In this document: positions 17,340 through 25,969 of the stretch, one piece after another
Numbering within the stretch: position 1 is the stretch's first letter
Layout of the letters: every line of letters starts with the position of its first letter
Source: UMGS1889 sp964540575
GTDB lineage: Bacteria > Bacillota > Clostridia > Oscillospirales > Ruminococcaceae
Assembly (NCBI GenBank): GCA_964540575.1
Contig: CAZINI010000006.1
Coordinates: 1 to 64,000 of the forward strand
DNA: 64,000 bases
Reading direction: 5' to 3'
Notes under the pieces: generated by a model
What the model saw: the letters and a program-made list of their open reading frames with translations, nothing else
What the model was told of the DNA's origin: nothing
Databases searched by the model: none
Position numbers and translations under genes: made by a program

Positions 17340-18587
17340 CTATGCGGCGTTTTCTCCCGAATTTGAAATTCGGCAGGCTTCTTCATACATAGTATCGGCG
17401 AAAATTGCATATCCTTTTTTGGGATTGCTTACGAAAACGTGAGTGACCGCTCCCACCAGCTTTCCATTTTGGATAATGGGACTGCCGCTCATTCCCTGTA
17501 CGATGCCGCCTGTTACGGAGAGAAGCTCGGGGTCGGTTATGCGAATGACCATATTTCTGCTGTCGGGTGCATCGGTCAGGTCGATTTTTTCAATGGCAAC
17601 AGAGTACTGCTTGGGCGTTTTTCCCTTTATGGTGCTGAGAATATATGCGTCGCCTATCTCAATTTCCTGACGCATAGCGAGGGGTATTCCCGAGGACATA
17701 ACGGGTGAACTGTCCATTAAACCGTACACACCGCTTTGGCAGTTTTCCGCAAGTATACCCGAGGGAAGCCCTGTCGTGAATGTTCCCAGCAGCTCGCCGG
17801 GCTTTCCCGATTTTCCCTTAGATACGCCGTTTATGACAACATCGGCGGATTGTCCCGTTGACAGGGGAAGTATCTCGCCGTTGTCCGAGTCGCAGACAGG
17901 ATGTCCGAGCCCCGCAAATACGCCTGTTTCGGGGTTATAAAAGGTGACAGTCCCGATACCGGCGGTGCTGTCCCTTACCCAAAGACCTGCCTTGTATTTG
18001 CCGTCCTCAGCCGATTTTTTCGGGCTGATATAGGAGGTGCAGTCCACCGAGTTTCGTCGGTAGGAAACGGTGACGGGCTTTCCGTCCGAGCCTGCGATAA
18101 GCTTCTGCAGCTCGGCGTTGGTCATGACCTTTTGACCGTTTACGGAGGTTATAATGTCACCCGCCTGAAGCCCTGCCGATCTTGCGGGGGAAACAAGCTG
18201 CCTGTCCGAGGTAAATTCTCCCGTGTCGATGACCATAACACCGTCTGTCAGCAGCTTTATCCCAAAGGGCGTGCCGCATGGGACGAGCACGGGTTCTTCT
18301 ACTCGCACAACGCTGACATTTTTTATGGGCAATACTCCGAAAAGCCGAAGCTGGACCTGTTCGGCAGCGTCCTTCGCTACACCGTTTGTATCCGCCGATG
18401 CGTATGCGGTCGGCTGTATAAGGTCGGCTGTAAAGGGTCGGCAGGAGAAGTTCAGGACATTTTCTCCGGTCACATAGTATTCGTCCGGAAGATTAAAACT
18501 GTAATGTGCTGCCGCCGCAAACAATATTGCAGACAGCGAAACGGCAGCGGCTGACAGTCCCGCTAAAATTTTTGCTGCTGTTTTCAT
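17340..18587 (-). CDS. spoIVB: SpoIVB serine peptidase (sigma-K checkpoint)
   Basis: 415 residues. An N-terminal signal-anchor helix (5-28), a PDZ domain (about 105-190, QLVSPARSAGLQAGDII) and an S55 peptidase domain follow in the usual order. The triad fits His229 (GLGHPVCD), Asp352 (ITDPELL) and Ser367 (GMSGSP), with the same Asp-Ser spacing as in Bacillus. SpoIVB is secreted by the forespore and triggers pro-sigma-K processing by cleaving SpoIVFA. ATG follows AAAGGA. It is monocistronic here; the usual neighbour recN is not adjacent. Confidence 0.95.
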   Translation of the reverse strand: MKTAAKILAGLSAAAVSLSAILFAAAAHYSFNLPDEYYVTGENVLNFSCRPFTADLIQPTAYASADTNGVAKDAAEQVQLRLFGVLPIKNVSVVRVEEPVLVPCGTPFGIKLLTDGVMVIDTGEFTSDRQLVSPARSAGLQAGDIITSVNGQKVMTNAELQKLIAGSDGKPVTVSYRRNSVDCTSYISPKKSAEDGKYKAGLWVRDSTAGIGTVTFYNPETGVFAGLGHPVCDSDNGEILPLSTGQSADVVINGVSKGKSGKPGELLGTFTTGLPSGILAENCQSGVYGLMDSSPVMSSGIPLAMRQEIEIGDAYILSTIKGKTPKQYSVAIEKIDLTDAPDSRNMVIRITDPELLSVTGGIVQGMSGSPIIQNGKLVGAVTHVFVSNPKKGYAIFADTMYEEACRISNSGENAA

Positions 18588-18758
18588 AGCTGTTGTCCTT
18601 TCTTCACGGATTTTTGCAGACGTTAAGTGCTGCCTTATTAATATTGACAGCTTTCAGAAGAATACACTTGTTTTATATTCTGTAATTTTACACCCAAGCA
18701 TTTGATTAATGTGTCGAAATTAGCAATACAGAAAAAGGAAAAATAAAATACAAATGAG

Positions 18759-19214
18759 GTGTTTTCTATTAACAAAGTAAGGAATTTTCTAATTTTTTTG
18801 ATGATTGCAGCAATTGCGGTCTATCCCGTCTTTCTCAATATCTTGGGCGGAATAGGAATAATTGTAAAATCTGAAAATGAGAATGCAGTAAACGGCGTTA
18901 TTCTTATAGTATCTTCCGCAATGCTCATAGGCGGCGGTGTGCTGGCAATTCTGCGGAAAAATATTGCCTCGGCAATATGCACTGCTGCGGGAACTGTGGC
19001 TGCGGTCTATGTTATACGGGCGATCTCCCTTATAGCCAATACCGACAAGCTTATTGCACGGCACCTGCCGACAGTGGCTGTTCCCGTGCTTATTGCAATT
19101 GTCCTGCTTCTGAATTTTTTAGACCCCGAGGCTGTCAGAAAAAGGGCAGAGAAAAAACGTGCAAAGCTGGAAAACGAGAACAGGGCACTCACTTCGGACG
19201 AGAAGATCGTGTGA
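18759..19214 (+). CDS. Four-helix membrane protein of unknown function
   Basis: About 150 residues with four hydrophobic helices (near 8-30, 42-62, 66-90 and 100-122) and a basic tail KKRAKLENENRA. The start is uncertain: GTG 18759 has no ribosome site of its own and lies inside GAGGTG, whereas ATT 18768 (reading INKVRNFL) is 6 bp after that site. If ATT is used it would be a rare start codon. No family recognised. Confidence 0.65.
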   Translation: MFSINKVRNFLIFLMIAAIAVYPVFLNILGGIGIIVKSENENAVNGVILIVSSAMLIGGGVLAILRKNIASAICTAAGTVAAVYVIRAISLIANTDKLIARHLPTVAVPVLIAIVLLLNFLDPEAVRKRAEKKRAKLENENRALTSDEKIV

Positions 19215-19492
19215 TGGGGCGGTTCAAGGCACTATCGCTGCGGGGCGATGGCTTCTGCGGCGTTTATGAAAACTATCCCATAAAATGCCGGAAAGTAACA
19301 GTCATTACACGACTGCCAAGGATATATAATCTGACTGTTATCTCAAAGTAAAATAAAAAAATATTTGTAAGGTTTAATACATAAAAATTTTACAAACAGA
19401 TATAATTTTCTGTGTTTTTTTAGTTGAATTATGTGATATACTAGAGGAATAATGCGATAGAATTATAAAGTTACCTTTTATGGAAAGGACGG

Positions 19493-20236
19493 ATGGTCTT
19501 GCTGAAAAAAATCCTAGCCGCTGTGTTGTCCGCAGCTGCTGCAGCCGCTTTGCTTTGCTTCTCCGCAGCCGCCGAAAATAAGACTCTGGTGCTGGAAGAT
19601 GCATATGTCAGGATCGAAAATAACATAGGCTGGGATTGCCTTACCAGAGATGATATGCCTTCCGAGGCACTTTCGGCAGGCGGATATACCGTTGATTCAT
19701 TTAAGGTCTTTGCTGAGCAGAACAATTATTATATGTACTGCTTCAACTCCAATAAATCCAATATTATTACCGTAAAATGCTTTTCCGACAGCAAGTCAGA
19801 GGAAATTTTTTCCTTTAATGATGCAACCTATCAGCAGCAGCAGGAGCTTATTTCCGAGATGGCGAGCAGAGGGGTAATTCCCGAAAACTCTACTATACTC
19901 AGTTCAAATGAGAAGTTCAGGCTGAACGATCAGGCAGTTGTTTACGTTATAAATTATTGCTATTCCTCGGGAAAGAAAAATGATTACGGCTGTGCGTATT
20001 TCACTGTTCAGAACGGCTGCTACATAACTATCAATCTTACATCTAAGGGCAAAGAGATTGAAAAGTCCACTCTGGCGAAGTTCAAAAATATGATAAACAC
20101 TGTGGCGTTTACACGAATAGACGAAAAGCCGTTGTTCACCAAGGAGCAGCTTATGATGGGTGCAGGCGGTCTGGTAATAGTGCTTTTCCTCATTTTTATC
20201 ATTTCGGCGGGAAAGCGGCGGAAAAAAGGAATATGA
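19493..20236 (+). CDS. Secreted protein with C-terminal membrane anchor, unknown function
   Basis: 247 residues. An N-terminal signal peptide (about 1-27, ending CFSAAAENK), an extracytoplasmic domain of about 190 residues, then a C-terminal helix (LMMAGGLVIVLF-type, about 217-238) and a KRRKK stop-transfer tail. This is the arrangement of a type I membrane protein. The start lies behind GGAAAGGACGG. No catalytic motif recognised; the upstream 278 bp (19215-19492) contain no gene. Confidence 0.7.
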   Translation: MVLLKKILAAVLSAAAAAALLCFSAAAENKTLVLEDAYVRIENNIGWDCLTRDDMPSEALSAGGYTVDSFKVFAEQNNYYMYCFNSNKSNIITVKCFSDSKSEEIFSFNDATYQQQQELISEMASRGVIPENSTILSSNEKFRLNDQAVVYVINYCYSSGKKNDYGCAYFTVQNGCYITINLTSKGKEIEKSTLAKFKNMINTVAFTRIDEKPLFTKEQLMMGAGGLVIVLFLIFIISAGKRRKKGI

Positions 20237-20316
20237 AATTTTGCGGTTGCGGTATGGCTGTGACCGCTTTTGTTTTCGGAAAATATTACATTTTGGTGAT
20301 ATTTTTCGACATTCTA

Positions 20317-20345
20317 TTGACATCGGGCATATATTGAGATATAAT
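20317..20345 (+). promoter_or_regulatory. Promoter of the CmpB-like membrane protein gene
   Basis: TTGACA, 17 bp, TATAAT, 45 bp upstream of the ATG. Confidence 0.88.
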
Positions 20346-20389
20346 ACCATTGACCGTGTATGCTACACATTCAGATTTGAGGTTTTTAT

Positions 20390-21226
20390 ATGATAACTAT
20401 TCCGTTTTTTGGATATAATTTATATCAAATGTTTCTAATATTCTGCTTCTGGTCGTTTATCGGCTGGGGAATCGAAGTGGTCTATATGACTCTCGAAACG
20501 GGTGAATTTCAGAACAGAGGGTTTCTTAATATGCCGTTTTGCCCCATATACGGCTTCGGCGTGCTGACGGTCGTTGCTTGCTGCCGTCCCATAATTGACC
20601 ATCCTTTTGTGCTGTTCTTTTTGTCGGCAATAGTCTGCACGACGGTTGAACTGCTGGTCGGGATAGGGCTCGAGAAGCTTTTCCATAATATCTGGTGGGA
20701 TTATTCCCGTGAAAAGTTCAACTACAAGGGCTATATTTGTCTGAAAGTTACGCTTTTATGGGGAATGGGCTGCCTGATAGTTGTGAAAATAGTGCATCCG
20801 CTGGTGGAAAAGGGCGTAAATCTTATACCGTTCAAGGTGGGGCTGGCGTTTATTGCGGTAATGTCAATTCTGCTGATAATCGATATTATCTCTTCCGTTT
20901 CCGATGTGGAAAATCTCAATAAATACCTGAAAAAAATCGATGAGATAGCAAAGCTTATGACTGCAAGCTCGGTCGCTCTCGGCGAAAATCTTTCCAATGA
21001 AACTCTCGATCTTAAGGATAAATACAATCGTCTGCTTGAGCAGGCTGTCAGTGCTCAGGGACGTCTTATCAGGGCATTTCCGTATCTGAAAAGTCCTACC
21101 TACGGCATTGCAATGGAGAGTATCAAGCGGAAATTCTTCGGAGAAAAGTATAAGACTAACGAAACGGTTCTTGGTCTGGTTGAGGAAAAAAAGCCTGTTA
21201 AGCCGACCTCCAAGAAGGGCAGCTGA
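20390..21226 (+). CDS. CmpB-type membrane protein (PF06541-like putative permease)
   Basis: 278 residues. The first two thirds carry five membrane helices with the signatures FWSFIGWGIEVVYMTLETG, RGFLNMPFCPIYGFG and WWDYSREKFNYKGYICL, typical of the PF06541 family often labelled putative ABC-transporter type IV. The C-terminal 110 residues are soluble and helical. No ABC ATPase is adjacent, so the transporter label is doubtful. It has its own promoter and terminator. Confidence 0.88.
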   Translation: MITIPFFGYNLYQMFLIFCFWSFIGWGIEVVYMTLETGEFQNRGFLNMPFCPIYGFGVLTVVACCRPIIDHPFVLFFLSAIVCTTVELLVGIGLEKLFHNIWWDYSREKFNYKGYICLKVTLLWGMGCLIVVKIVHPLVEKGVNLIPFKVGLAFIAVMSILLIIDIISSVSDVENLNKYLKKIDEIAKLMTASSVALGENLSNETLDLKDKYNRLLEQAVSAQGRLIRAFPYLKSPTYGIAMESIKRKFFGEKYKTNETVLGLVEEKKPVKPTSKKGS

Positions 21227-21244
21227 CGGCAAATATCGGATAAA

Positions 21245-21280
21245 AAACCACCCTTGCGTTAAAGCGGGGTGGCTTTTTTG
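21245..21280 (+). terminator. Intrinsic terminator after the CmpB-like gene
   Basis: CCACCC pairs with GGGTGG in AAACCACCC...GGGGTGGCTTTTTTG, with a T6 run on the plus strand. Confidence 0.85.
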
Positions 21281-21288
21281 CGATCTTA

Positions 21289-21474
21289 TACTATTTCCTA
21301 ATCAACCTATAGACAAGGTCTATAGGTTGATTCCCACCGCTTTGCGGTGGGTGCGGCGAAGCCGCAAAGGAAAGCCGTACAATACTAATTCCGTCAAAAC
21401 CGCAGGTTTTGACTTGCCGCCTTTTAGGCGGCTCTCCTTATAGACAGAGTCTATAAGGAGATGAGGAATTAGTA
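21289..21474. mobile_element. Palindromic MITE-like element, six hairpins, copy 1
   Basis: 186 bp of non-coding DNA with 15-bp imperfect terminal inverted repeats (TACTATTTCCTAATC and, inverted, TACTAATTCCTCATC). It is flanked by TTA on both sides. Inside are six consecutive perfect hairpins at 21301-21331 (14-bp stem), 21333-21351, 21353-21365, 21393-21413, 21416-21432 and 21434-21460. A copy with only four differences is at 35430-35615. An internal AATACTAATTCC at 21381 repeats the terminus, so the right half could be an independent unit. No transposase is encoded. Confidence 0.85.
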
Positions 21475-21477
21475 TTA

Positions 21478-21637
21478 CGGCGGCGAGCTAATGCGGATGG
21501 GCATACTATACCCGAGGGGAGGGAGGCGGTGGTTATTGCTATGCAGCGGAAAACTGAATTGTGCAGTTACCTGAAATGCAAATTATCCGAAATAAATATA
21601 AATAAAAAATATAAATACGATAAATAAAATAGAAATG
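21478..21637. other. Intergenic stretch with dispersed repeat fragment
   Basis: ACTATACCCGAGGGGAGGGA at about 21507-21526 recurs nearly intact at 32938-32957 and in decayed form at 37240-37254. The remainder is AT-rich and shows no gene. Confidence 0.5.
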
Positions 21638-21991
21638 TCATTTTTCTTTGGGTTTGAATATAAGGGCAACTGCAAGACCGAACACCATAGCGGCTGTAAT
21701 TCCCGCTGCCGATGAGGTTAGTCCGCCCGTTAACGCTCCCAGAAGCCCCTTTTCATTGACGGCTTCCTTTACCCCCTCCGACAGCAGATAGCCGAAGCCT
21801 GTCAGCGGCACTGTCGCTCCCGCCCCCGCAAACTCCGCAAAGGGCTTATATATCCCGACTGCCCCCAGAATAACTCCTGCTACCACATATGCCACAAGAA
21901 TTCTTGCGGGGGTCAGCTTGGTATAATCAATAAGCACCTGCCCGATGGCACAGAGCAGCCCGCCTATAAGAAATGACCAAAGATAGTCCAT
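21638..21991 (-). CDS. spoVAE: Stage V sporulation protein AE (SpoVAEb type)
   Basis: 117 residues, matching the length of Bacillus SpoVAEb, a membrane component of the channel that moves Ca-dipicolinate into the forespore and out at germination. Signatures are SFLIGGLLCAIGQVLIDYTK at the start and EFAGAGATVPLTGFG in the centre; three to four helices are visible. Start at ATG 21991 follows AAAGGAG; a longer in-frame extension overlaps spoVAD and is rejected. It follows spoVAD after 13 bp. Confidence 0.93.
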   Translation of the reverse strand: MDYLWSFLIGGLLCAIGQVLIDYTKLTPARILVAYVVAGVILGAVGIYKPFAEFAGAGATVPLTGFGYLLSEGVKEAVNEKGLLGALTGGLTSSAAGITAAMVFGLAVALIFKPKEK

Positions 21992-22004
21992 TTTATTGCT
22001 CCTT

Positions 22005-23015
22005 TCAGTTAGCTGAATTTGAAATATGCACAGCATGGGACACGGACGGTATGCTTTCGCCCTGCTGAGAGGCTGTCGTGGACATAAGTGCCCCCGTTGC
22101 ACAGAAGAGAATGTTTTTCAGCTCGCCCGTTTTCACCTTCGGCAGAAAATATCCGCAGAGGACTGATGCACTGCAGCCGCAGCCCGAGCCGCCTGCGTGA
22201 ACGTCCTGTTCCTTTAAGTCGAACATCATGACGCCGCAGTCGGAATGGTTTCGGGAAATATCGATACCGTCACGGGAGAGAAGCTCGTAAAGCAGCTTGC
22301 TTCCTACTGTGCCCAGATCTCCCGTGATTATGCGGTCGAAATCGGCGGGGGTTTTTCCCGTGTCCTCCAGATAAGTCTTGATGACGTAGGCGGCGGCAGG
22401 TGCCATTGCTGCTCCCATATTGTTTGCGTCGGTCACGCCCAAGTCGCATATTTTCCCGATGGTGACACCCTTGACGTATGGCGGGACGGATTTTTCGCCG
22501 ACAATAACTGCTCCCGAAGCGGTACATGTCCATTGTGCGGTGGGAGTTCGCTGTCCGCCGTAGGAAAGGGGAAGCCGAAACTGTCTTTCGGCGGTGCAGA
22601 AATGGGAGGAGGTCACGGCACATATATGTCCGCCTGCTCCGCTGTCTGTCAGCAGTGAAGCGAGAAGCAGTCCCTCGGACATAGTTGAGCATGCCCCGAA
22701 AAGCCCTAAAATAGGAATATCAAATCCCCTTAGTGCATAGGTGGAGCTGATACATTGATTGAGCAGATCTCCCGAAAACATATAGTCAATATCCTCGGGG
22801 ACAAAGCCGCCTTTATCCAAGGCTGCCGAAACTGCCCGCCTGAGCATTTCGCTTTCCGCTTTTTCCCAAGTGTCCTGACCGAAGTAGCCGTCCTGTTCGC
22901 ACTGGTCGAAACAGCTTCCCAGCGGTCCTTCGCTTTCCTTTTTGCCGACCACCGAGGCGAAGCTGACTATTGAAGGTGTGTTTTTCAGCAGAAATGTATT
23001 TCCCGTAACTTTCAT
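22005..23015 (-). CDS. spoVAD: Stage V sporulation protein AD
   Basis: 336 residues, thiolase-fold SpoVAD, which binds dipicolinate and is required for its uptake into spores. It starts MKVTGNTFLLKNTPSIVSFA as usual, includes GLFGACSTMSEGLLLASL and HAGGSGCGCSASV, and has full length. ATG follows GAAAGGACTG. It is the first gene of a two-gene unit with spoVAE; spoVAC, normally just upstream, is absent here, because a terminator and an unrelated small gene come next. Confidence 0.94.
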   Translation of the reverse strand: MKVTGNTFLLKNTPSIVSFASVVGKKESEGPLGSCFDQCEQDGYFGQDTWEKAESEMLRRAVSAALDKGGFVPEDIDYMFSGDLLNQCISSTYALRGFDIPILGLFGACSTMSEGLLLASLLTDSGAGGHICAVTSSHFCTAERQFRLPLSYGGQRTPTAQWTCTASGAVIVGEKSVPPYVKGVTIGKICDLGVTDANNMGAAMAPAAAYVIKTYLEDTGKTPADFDRIITGDLGTVGSKLLYELLSRDGIDISRNHSDCGVMMFDLKEQDVHAGGSGCGCSASVLCGYFLPKVKTGELKNILFCATGALMSTTASQQGESIPSVSHAVHISNSAN

Positions 23016-23097
23016 TTCATCAGTCCTTTCGGAATATTTTTATTATTTTTTCATTCCAATCGAGATTTATACCGAATTTTCAAGCTTTATGCAAAAA

Positions 23098-23155
23098 AAT
23101 ATGTCCCATATAGCAAATACCGTATATGGTATCTGATATATGGGACATATCAAGA
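23098..23155 (-). terminator. Long perfect inverted repeat terminating the small gene at 23164
   Basis: ATATGTCCCATATA pairs perfectly with TATATGGGACATAT, with an inner ATACC/GGTAT stem, followed on the minus strand by T7. It isolates spoVAD from upstream transcription. Confidence 0.8.
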
Positions 23156-23163
23156 TATTGATA

Positions 23164-23349
23164 TTACTGCTTTGCGGCTATTTTATATTCATCTCCGAAA
23201 CGGAAAAACGGACAGCTTCGGTTTCCTCCGCTGAGGTATTTCACATAGTCGTCCTCGTCCATGCTGACCTCACAGCAGTATTCTTCGTATTCCTCGTCGT
23301 AGACGTAATATGCACATAGCTCACAGTCTTGGGGCTGTTTATCATTCAT
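23164..23349 (-). CDS. Small cysteine-rich protein (DUF6472-like)
   Basis: 61 residues with CELCAYY, YEEYCC and CPFFRFGDEY, giving five cysteines that probably bind a metal. Very acidic in the middle (SMDEDDYVKY). This looks like the short Clostridia family DUF6472, whose function is unknown. It is monocistronic, ending at a strong terminator. Confidence 0.75.
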   Translation of the reverse strand: MNDKQPQDCELCAYYVYDEEYEEYCCEVSMDEDDYVKYLSGGNRSCPFFRFGDEYKIAAKQ

Positions 23350-23432
23350 AGTATGACCTGCTTTCTTTTGATTTTCAAGACAATTTTACCACTGTTTTGT
23401 TTGGATGTCAACTGTGGATTTTTCGGAAAATA

Positions 23433-23461
23433 TTGACTTACCGATGCATTTATGGTATCAT
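23433..23461 (+). promoter_or_regulatory. Promoter of the PAP2 phosphatase gene
   Basis: TTGACT, 17 bp, TATCAT; a second TATAAT follows at 23463-23468. The preceding GGATTTTTCGGAAAATA resembles the DNA before the promoter at 28747. Confidence 0.7.
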
Positions 23462-23507
23462 TATATAATACGGCTTATCCGTAACTATACATAAGGAATG
23501 GATATAT

Positions 23508-24077
23508 ATGGAATTTATACAATCTATCGACGATGCGATAACATACTTCATCAACGACAATCTGCACAACTCATTTACCCGAACGGTAATGCCCATGATA
23601 ACGCACTTGGGCACGGGAGGGCTCCTTTGGATAATTTCGGGGCTTTTACTGATGATAAAACGCAAGACCCGTCCTATCGGGGCAATGATGCTTCTCTCGC
23701 TGATAACGGCGGCTATTGTGGGAAATCTGATGATAAAACCGATCTTCAACCGTACACGTCCATATATGGCAAATGACGATCTGATACTGCTTATAGGTGC
23801 ACCGATGGGTTCGTCGTTTCCGTCGGGACACACCATTTCATCGTTTGCTTCGGCGACGGCTTTGTTTCTCAGGAAAAAATCGGCGGGGGCTGCTGCGTTG
23901 GTGCTGGCGTTTCTGATAGCATTTTCCAGAGTTTTCCTGTTTGTTCACTATTTTACAGACGTGCTGGCAGGGGCACTGCTGGGCATTATAACGGCGGTTC
24001 TTCTCGAGAAATTTTTGGGAGATAAGATAGATACTCTCCTGGAGAAGATACCTCCGAGAAAAGAAAGGACTGTTTGA
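23508..24077 (+). CDS. PAP2-family phosphatase (undecaprenyl-diphosphatase-like)
   Basis: 189 residues, membrane protein with the three phosphatase motifs: KPIFNRTRP near 84-92, PSGH near 112-115 and SRVFLFVHYFTD near 145-156. The final His/Asp pair and the PSGH histidine make up the active site. PAP2 membrane enzymes commonly dephosphorylate undecaprenyl pyrophosphate or phosphatidylglycerophosphate; which one applies here is not decidable. The stop is 1 bp before the next gene. Confidence 0.9.
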   Translation: MEFIQSIDDAITYFINDNLHNSFTRTVMPMITHLGTGGLLWIISGLLLMIKRKTRPIGAMMLLSLITAAIVGNLMIKPIFNRTRPYMANDDLILLIGAPMGSSFPSGHTISSFASATALFLRKKSAGAAALVLAFLIAFSRVFLFVHYFTDVLAGALLGIITAVLLEKFLGDKIDTLLEKIPPRKERTV

Positions 24078-24078
24078 T

Positions 24079-25812
24079 ATGGCTCTGGACGGAGCGTTTT
24101 TATATGCGGTAAAAAGTGAGCTGATGTTCCTTATCGGCTCTCGTGTGGATAAGATACACCAGCCGTCAAGAGAGGAGATAGTTATCTCCCTGAGAGCAAA
24201 GGGCGGTATGCATAAGCTGTTTATCTCGGCAAATGCAGGCTCGGCGAGGGTGCATATCACGAAAAAATCTATCGAAAATCCCAAGGCTCCGCCTATGTTC
24301 TGCATGCTTATGAGAAAGCATATCGGCAGCGGAAAGCTTGTGAATATCCGTCAGGACGGGCTGGAGAGGATACTTTTCCTCGATTTTGAAGCGGTGAATG
24401 AGTTGGGTGACCTTGTTATCGTAACCATTGCATGCGAAATTATGGGGCGTTGCTCAAATATTATCCTTATAAATCACGAGGGACGGATAATCGACAGCAT
24501 CAAGCGTGTTGACGAGGAAATGTCCCGTGAAAGACCCGTTCTGCCCGGTATGCGGTACGAAGCCCCGCCGAGAGATGACAGGCTGAGTCTGTTCACCTGC
24601 ACACGGGAACAGCTTTCCGAGGCTCTCCGTCAAACGCCCAACGCTGAGCTGTCAAAGGCTCTTATCAGGACATTTGAGGGAATATCTCCCGTTGTGGCGA
24701 GGGAGTGGACGTTCTATGCGGGACGGGGCGGTGACCTGACCTCTGCCGATATATCCCGAATAGCGGAGGACAGGCTTTTTGAAGCTATCCAAAACACAAA
24801 AATCGCACTGACCGAGGGGAAATGTCAGTTCTGCACATTGACCGACAAGCAGGGGCTGTTAAAGGATTTTTCATTTATTCGCATTGATCAGTATGGATTT
24901 CTTATGACCATAAAGGAGCAGCCCTCCGCCTGTGATACGCTGGACAGCTTCTTCTCCGAGAGAGATGCAATTGCCCGAATGAAACAGCGTTCCTCCGACC
25001 TTTTCAGACTGCTTGTGAACCTTACCGAGCGTATCTCAAGGCGTCTGGAAATACAGAAACAGGAGCTGAAACAGTCGGCGGACAGGGAGCAGCTGAAGCT
25101 TTGCGGCGACCTTATATCTGCTAATATTTACCAAATGGAAAAGGGAATGAACGAGATAACCATTCAGAATTTCTATGACGAAAGCTGTCCCGATATGAAG
25201 ATAAAGCTTGACCCTCGTCTGACACCGTCACAGAATATGCAGCGGTATTTTTCCGATTACAGAAAGGCGGTCACCGCCGAGAAAAAGCTTACCGAGCTTA
25301 TTGCAAAGGGCGAAGAGGAGCTGAGTTACATTGACAGCGTTTTCGACGCCTTGACCCGAACAAACGGCGAGGACGAGGTCATGCAGATAAAGGCAGAGCT
25401 GGCGGAGCAGGGATATGTGAAGTCGGTGTCGATGAAGGGTCGTCAGCAGCCGAAAAGTCTGCCGCCTATCGAGTACGAGTCCCCCTCGGGATATAGGATC
25501 TTGGTGGGTCGAAACAACATTCAGAACGACAAACTGACCCTGAAAACCGCCGAAAAGACGGACATTTGGCTGCACACCAAGGACATTCCCGGTTCACACG
25601 TTATAATATGCACGAACGGCGGCGTTCCCGATGATGAAACCATCCTGTTTGCCGCAAGAATAGCCGCAAGGCACAGCAAGGCGGCGAATTCCGCTCAGGT
25701 GCCTGTGGACTATGTTCCCGTGAAATTCGTGAAAAAGCCCTCGGGAGCAAAGCCGGGCAAGGTCATCTTTACCAACAACAGGACGGTTTACGTTACTCCT
25801 GCCGAGATTTGA
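24079..25812 (+). CDS. rqcH: NFACT family protein RqcH (ribosome quality control)
   Basis: 577 residues, full length for bacterial RqcH/FbpA. Order: NFACT-N (DGAFLYAVKSELMFLIGSRV, with HQPSREEIV), helix-hairpin-helix region, a coiled coil at about 295-440, and NFACT-R ending with IWLHTKDIPGSHVII. RqcH binds split 50S subunits carrying peptidyl-tRNA and directs alanine tailing of stalled chains; older annotations call it a fibronectin-binding protein. It is coupled to the PAP2 gene. Confidence 0.93.
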   Translation: MALDGAFLYAVKSELMFLIGSRVDKIHQPSREEIVISLRAKGGMHKLFISANAGSARVHITKKSIENPKAPPMFCMLMRKHIGSGKLVNIRQDGLERILFLDFEAVNELGDLVIVTIACEIMGRCSNIILINHEGRIIDSIKRVDEEMSRERPVLPGMRYEAPPRDDRLSLFTCTREQLSEALRQTPNAELSKALIRTFEGISPVVAREWTFYAGRGGDLTSADISRIAEDRLFEAIQNTKIALTEGKCQFCTLTDKQGLLKDFSFIRIDQYGFLMTIKEQPSACDTLDSFFSERDAIARMKQRSSDLFRLLVNLTERISRRLEIQKQELKQSADREQLKLCGDLISANIYQMEKGMNEITIQNFYDESCPDMKIKLDPRLTPSQNMQRYFSDYRKAVTAEKKLTELIAKGEEELSYIDSVFDALTRTNGEDEVMQIKAELAEQGYVKSVSMKGRQQPKSLPPIEYESPSGYRILVGRNNIQNDKLTLKTAEKTDIWLHTKDIPGSHVIICTNGGVPDDETILFAARIAARHSKAANSAQVPVDYVPVKFVKKPSGAKPGKVIFTNNRTVYVTPAEI

Positions 25813-25969
25813 TTTTTCGGATAATTTACTTTTGCTATGACTTGCGGCAAGGTTCGTTATCATTGTTTCCTGACCGTCAAGCCTTAGTGAATTTTCCTCG
25901 GGTATAGTATTGTTTGCGGCTTTTGTTCTTCGATGGACAATTGCCGCAATTTTATGAAAGGACGGTTTG

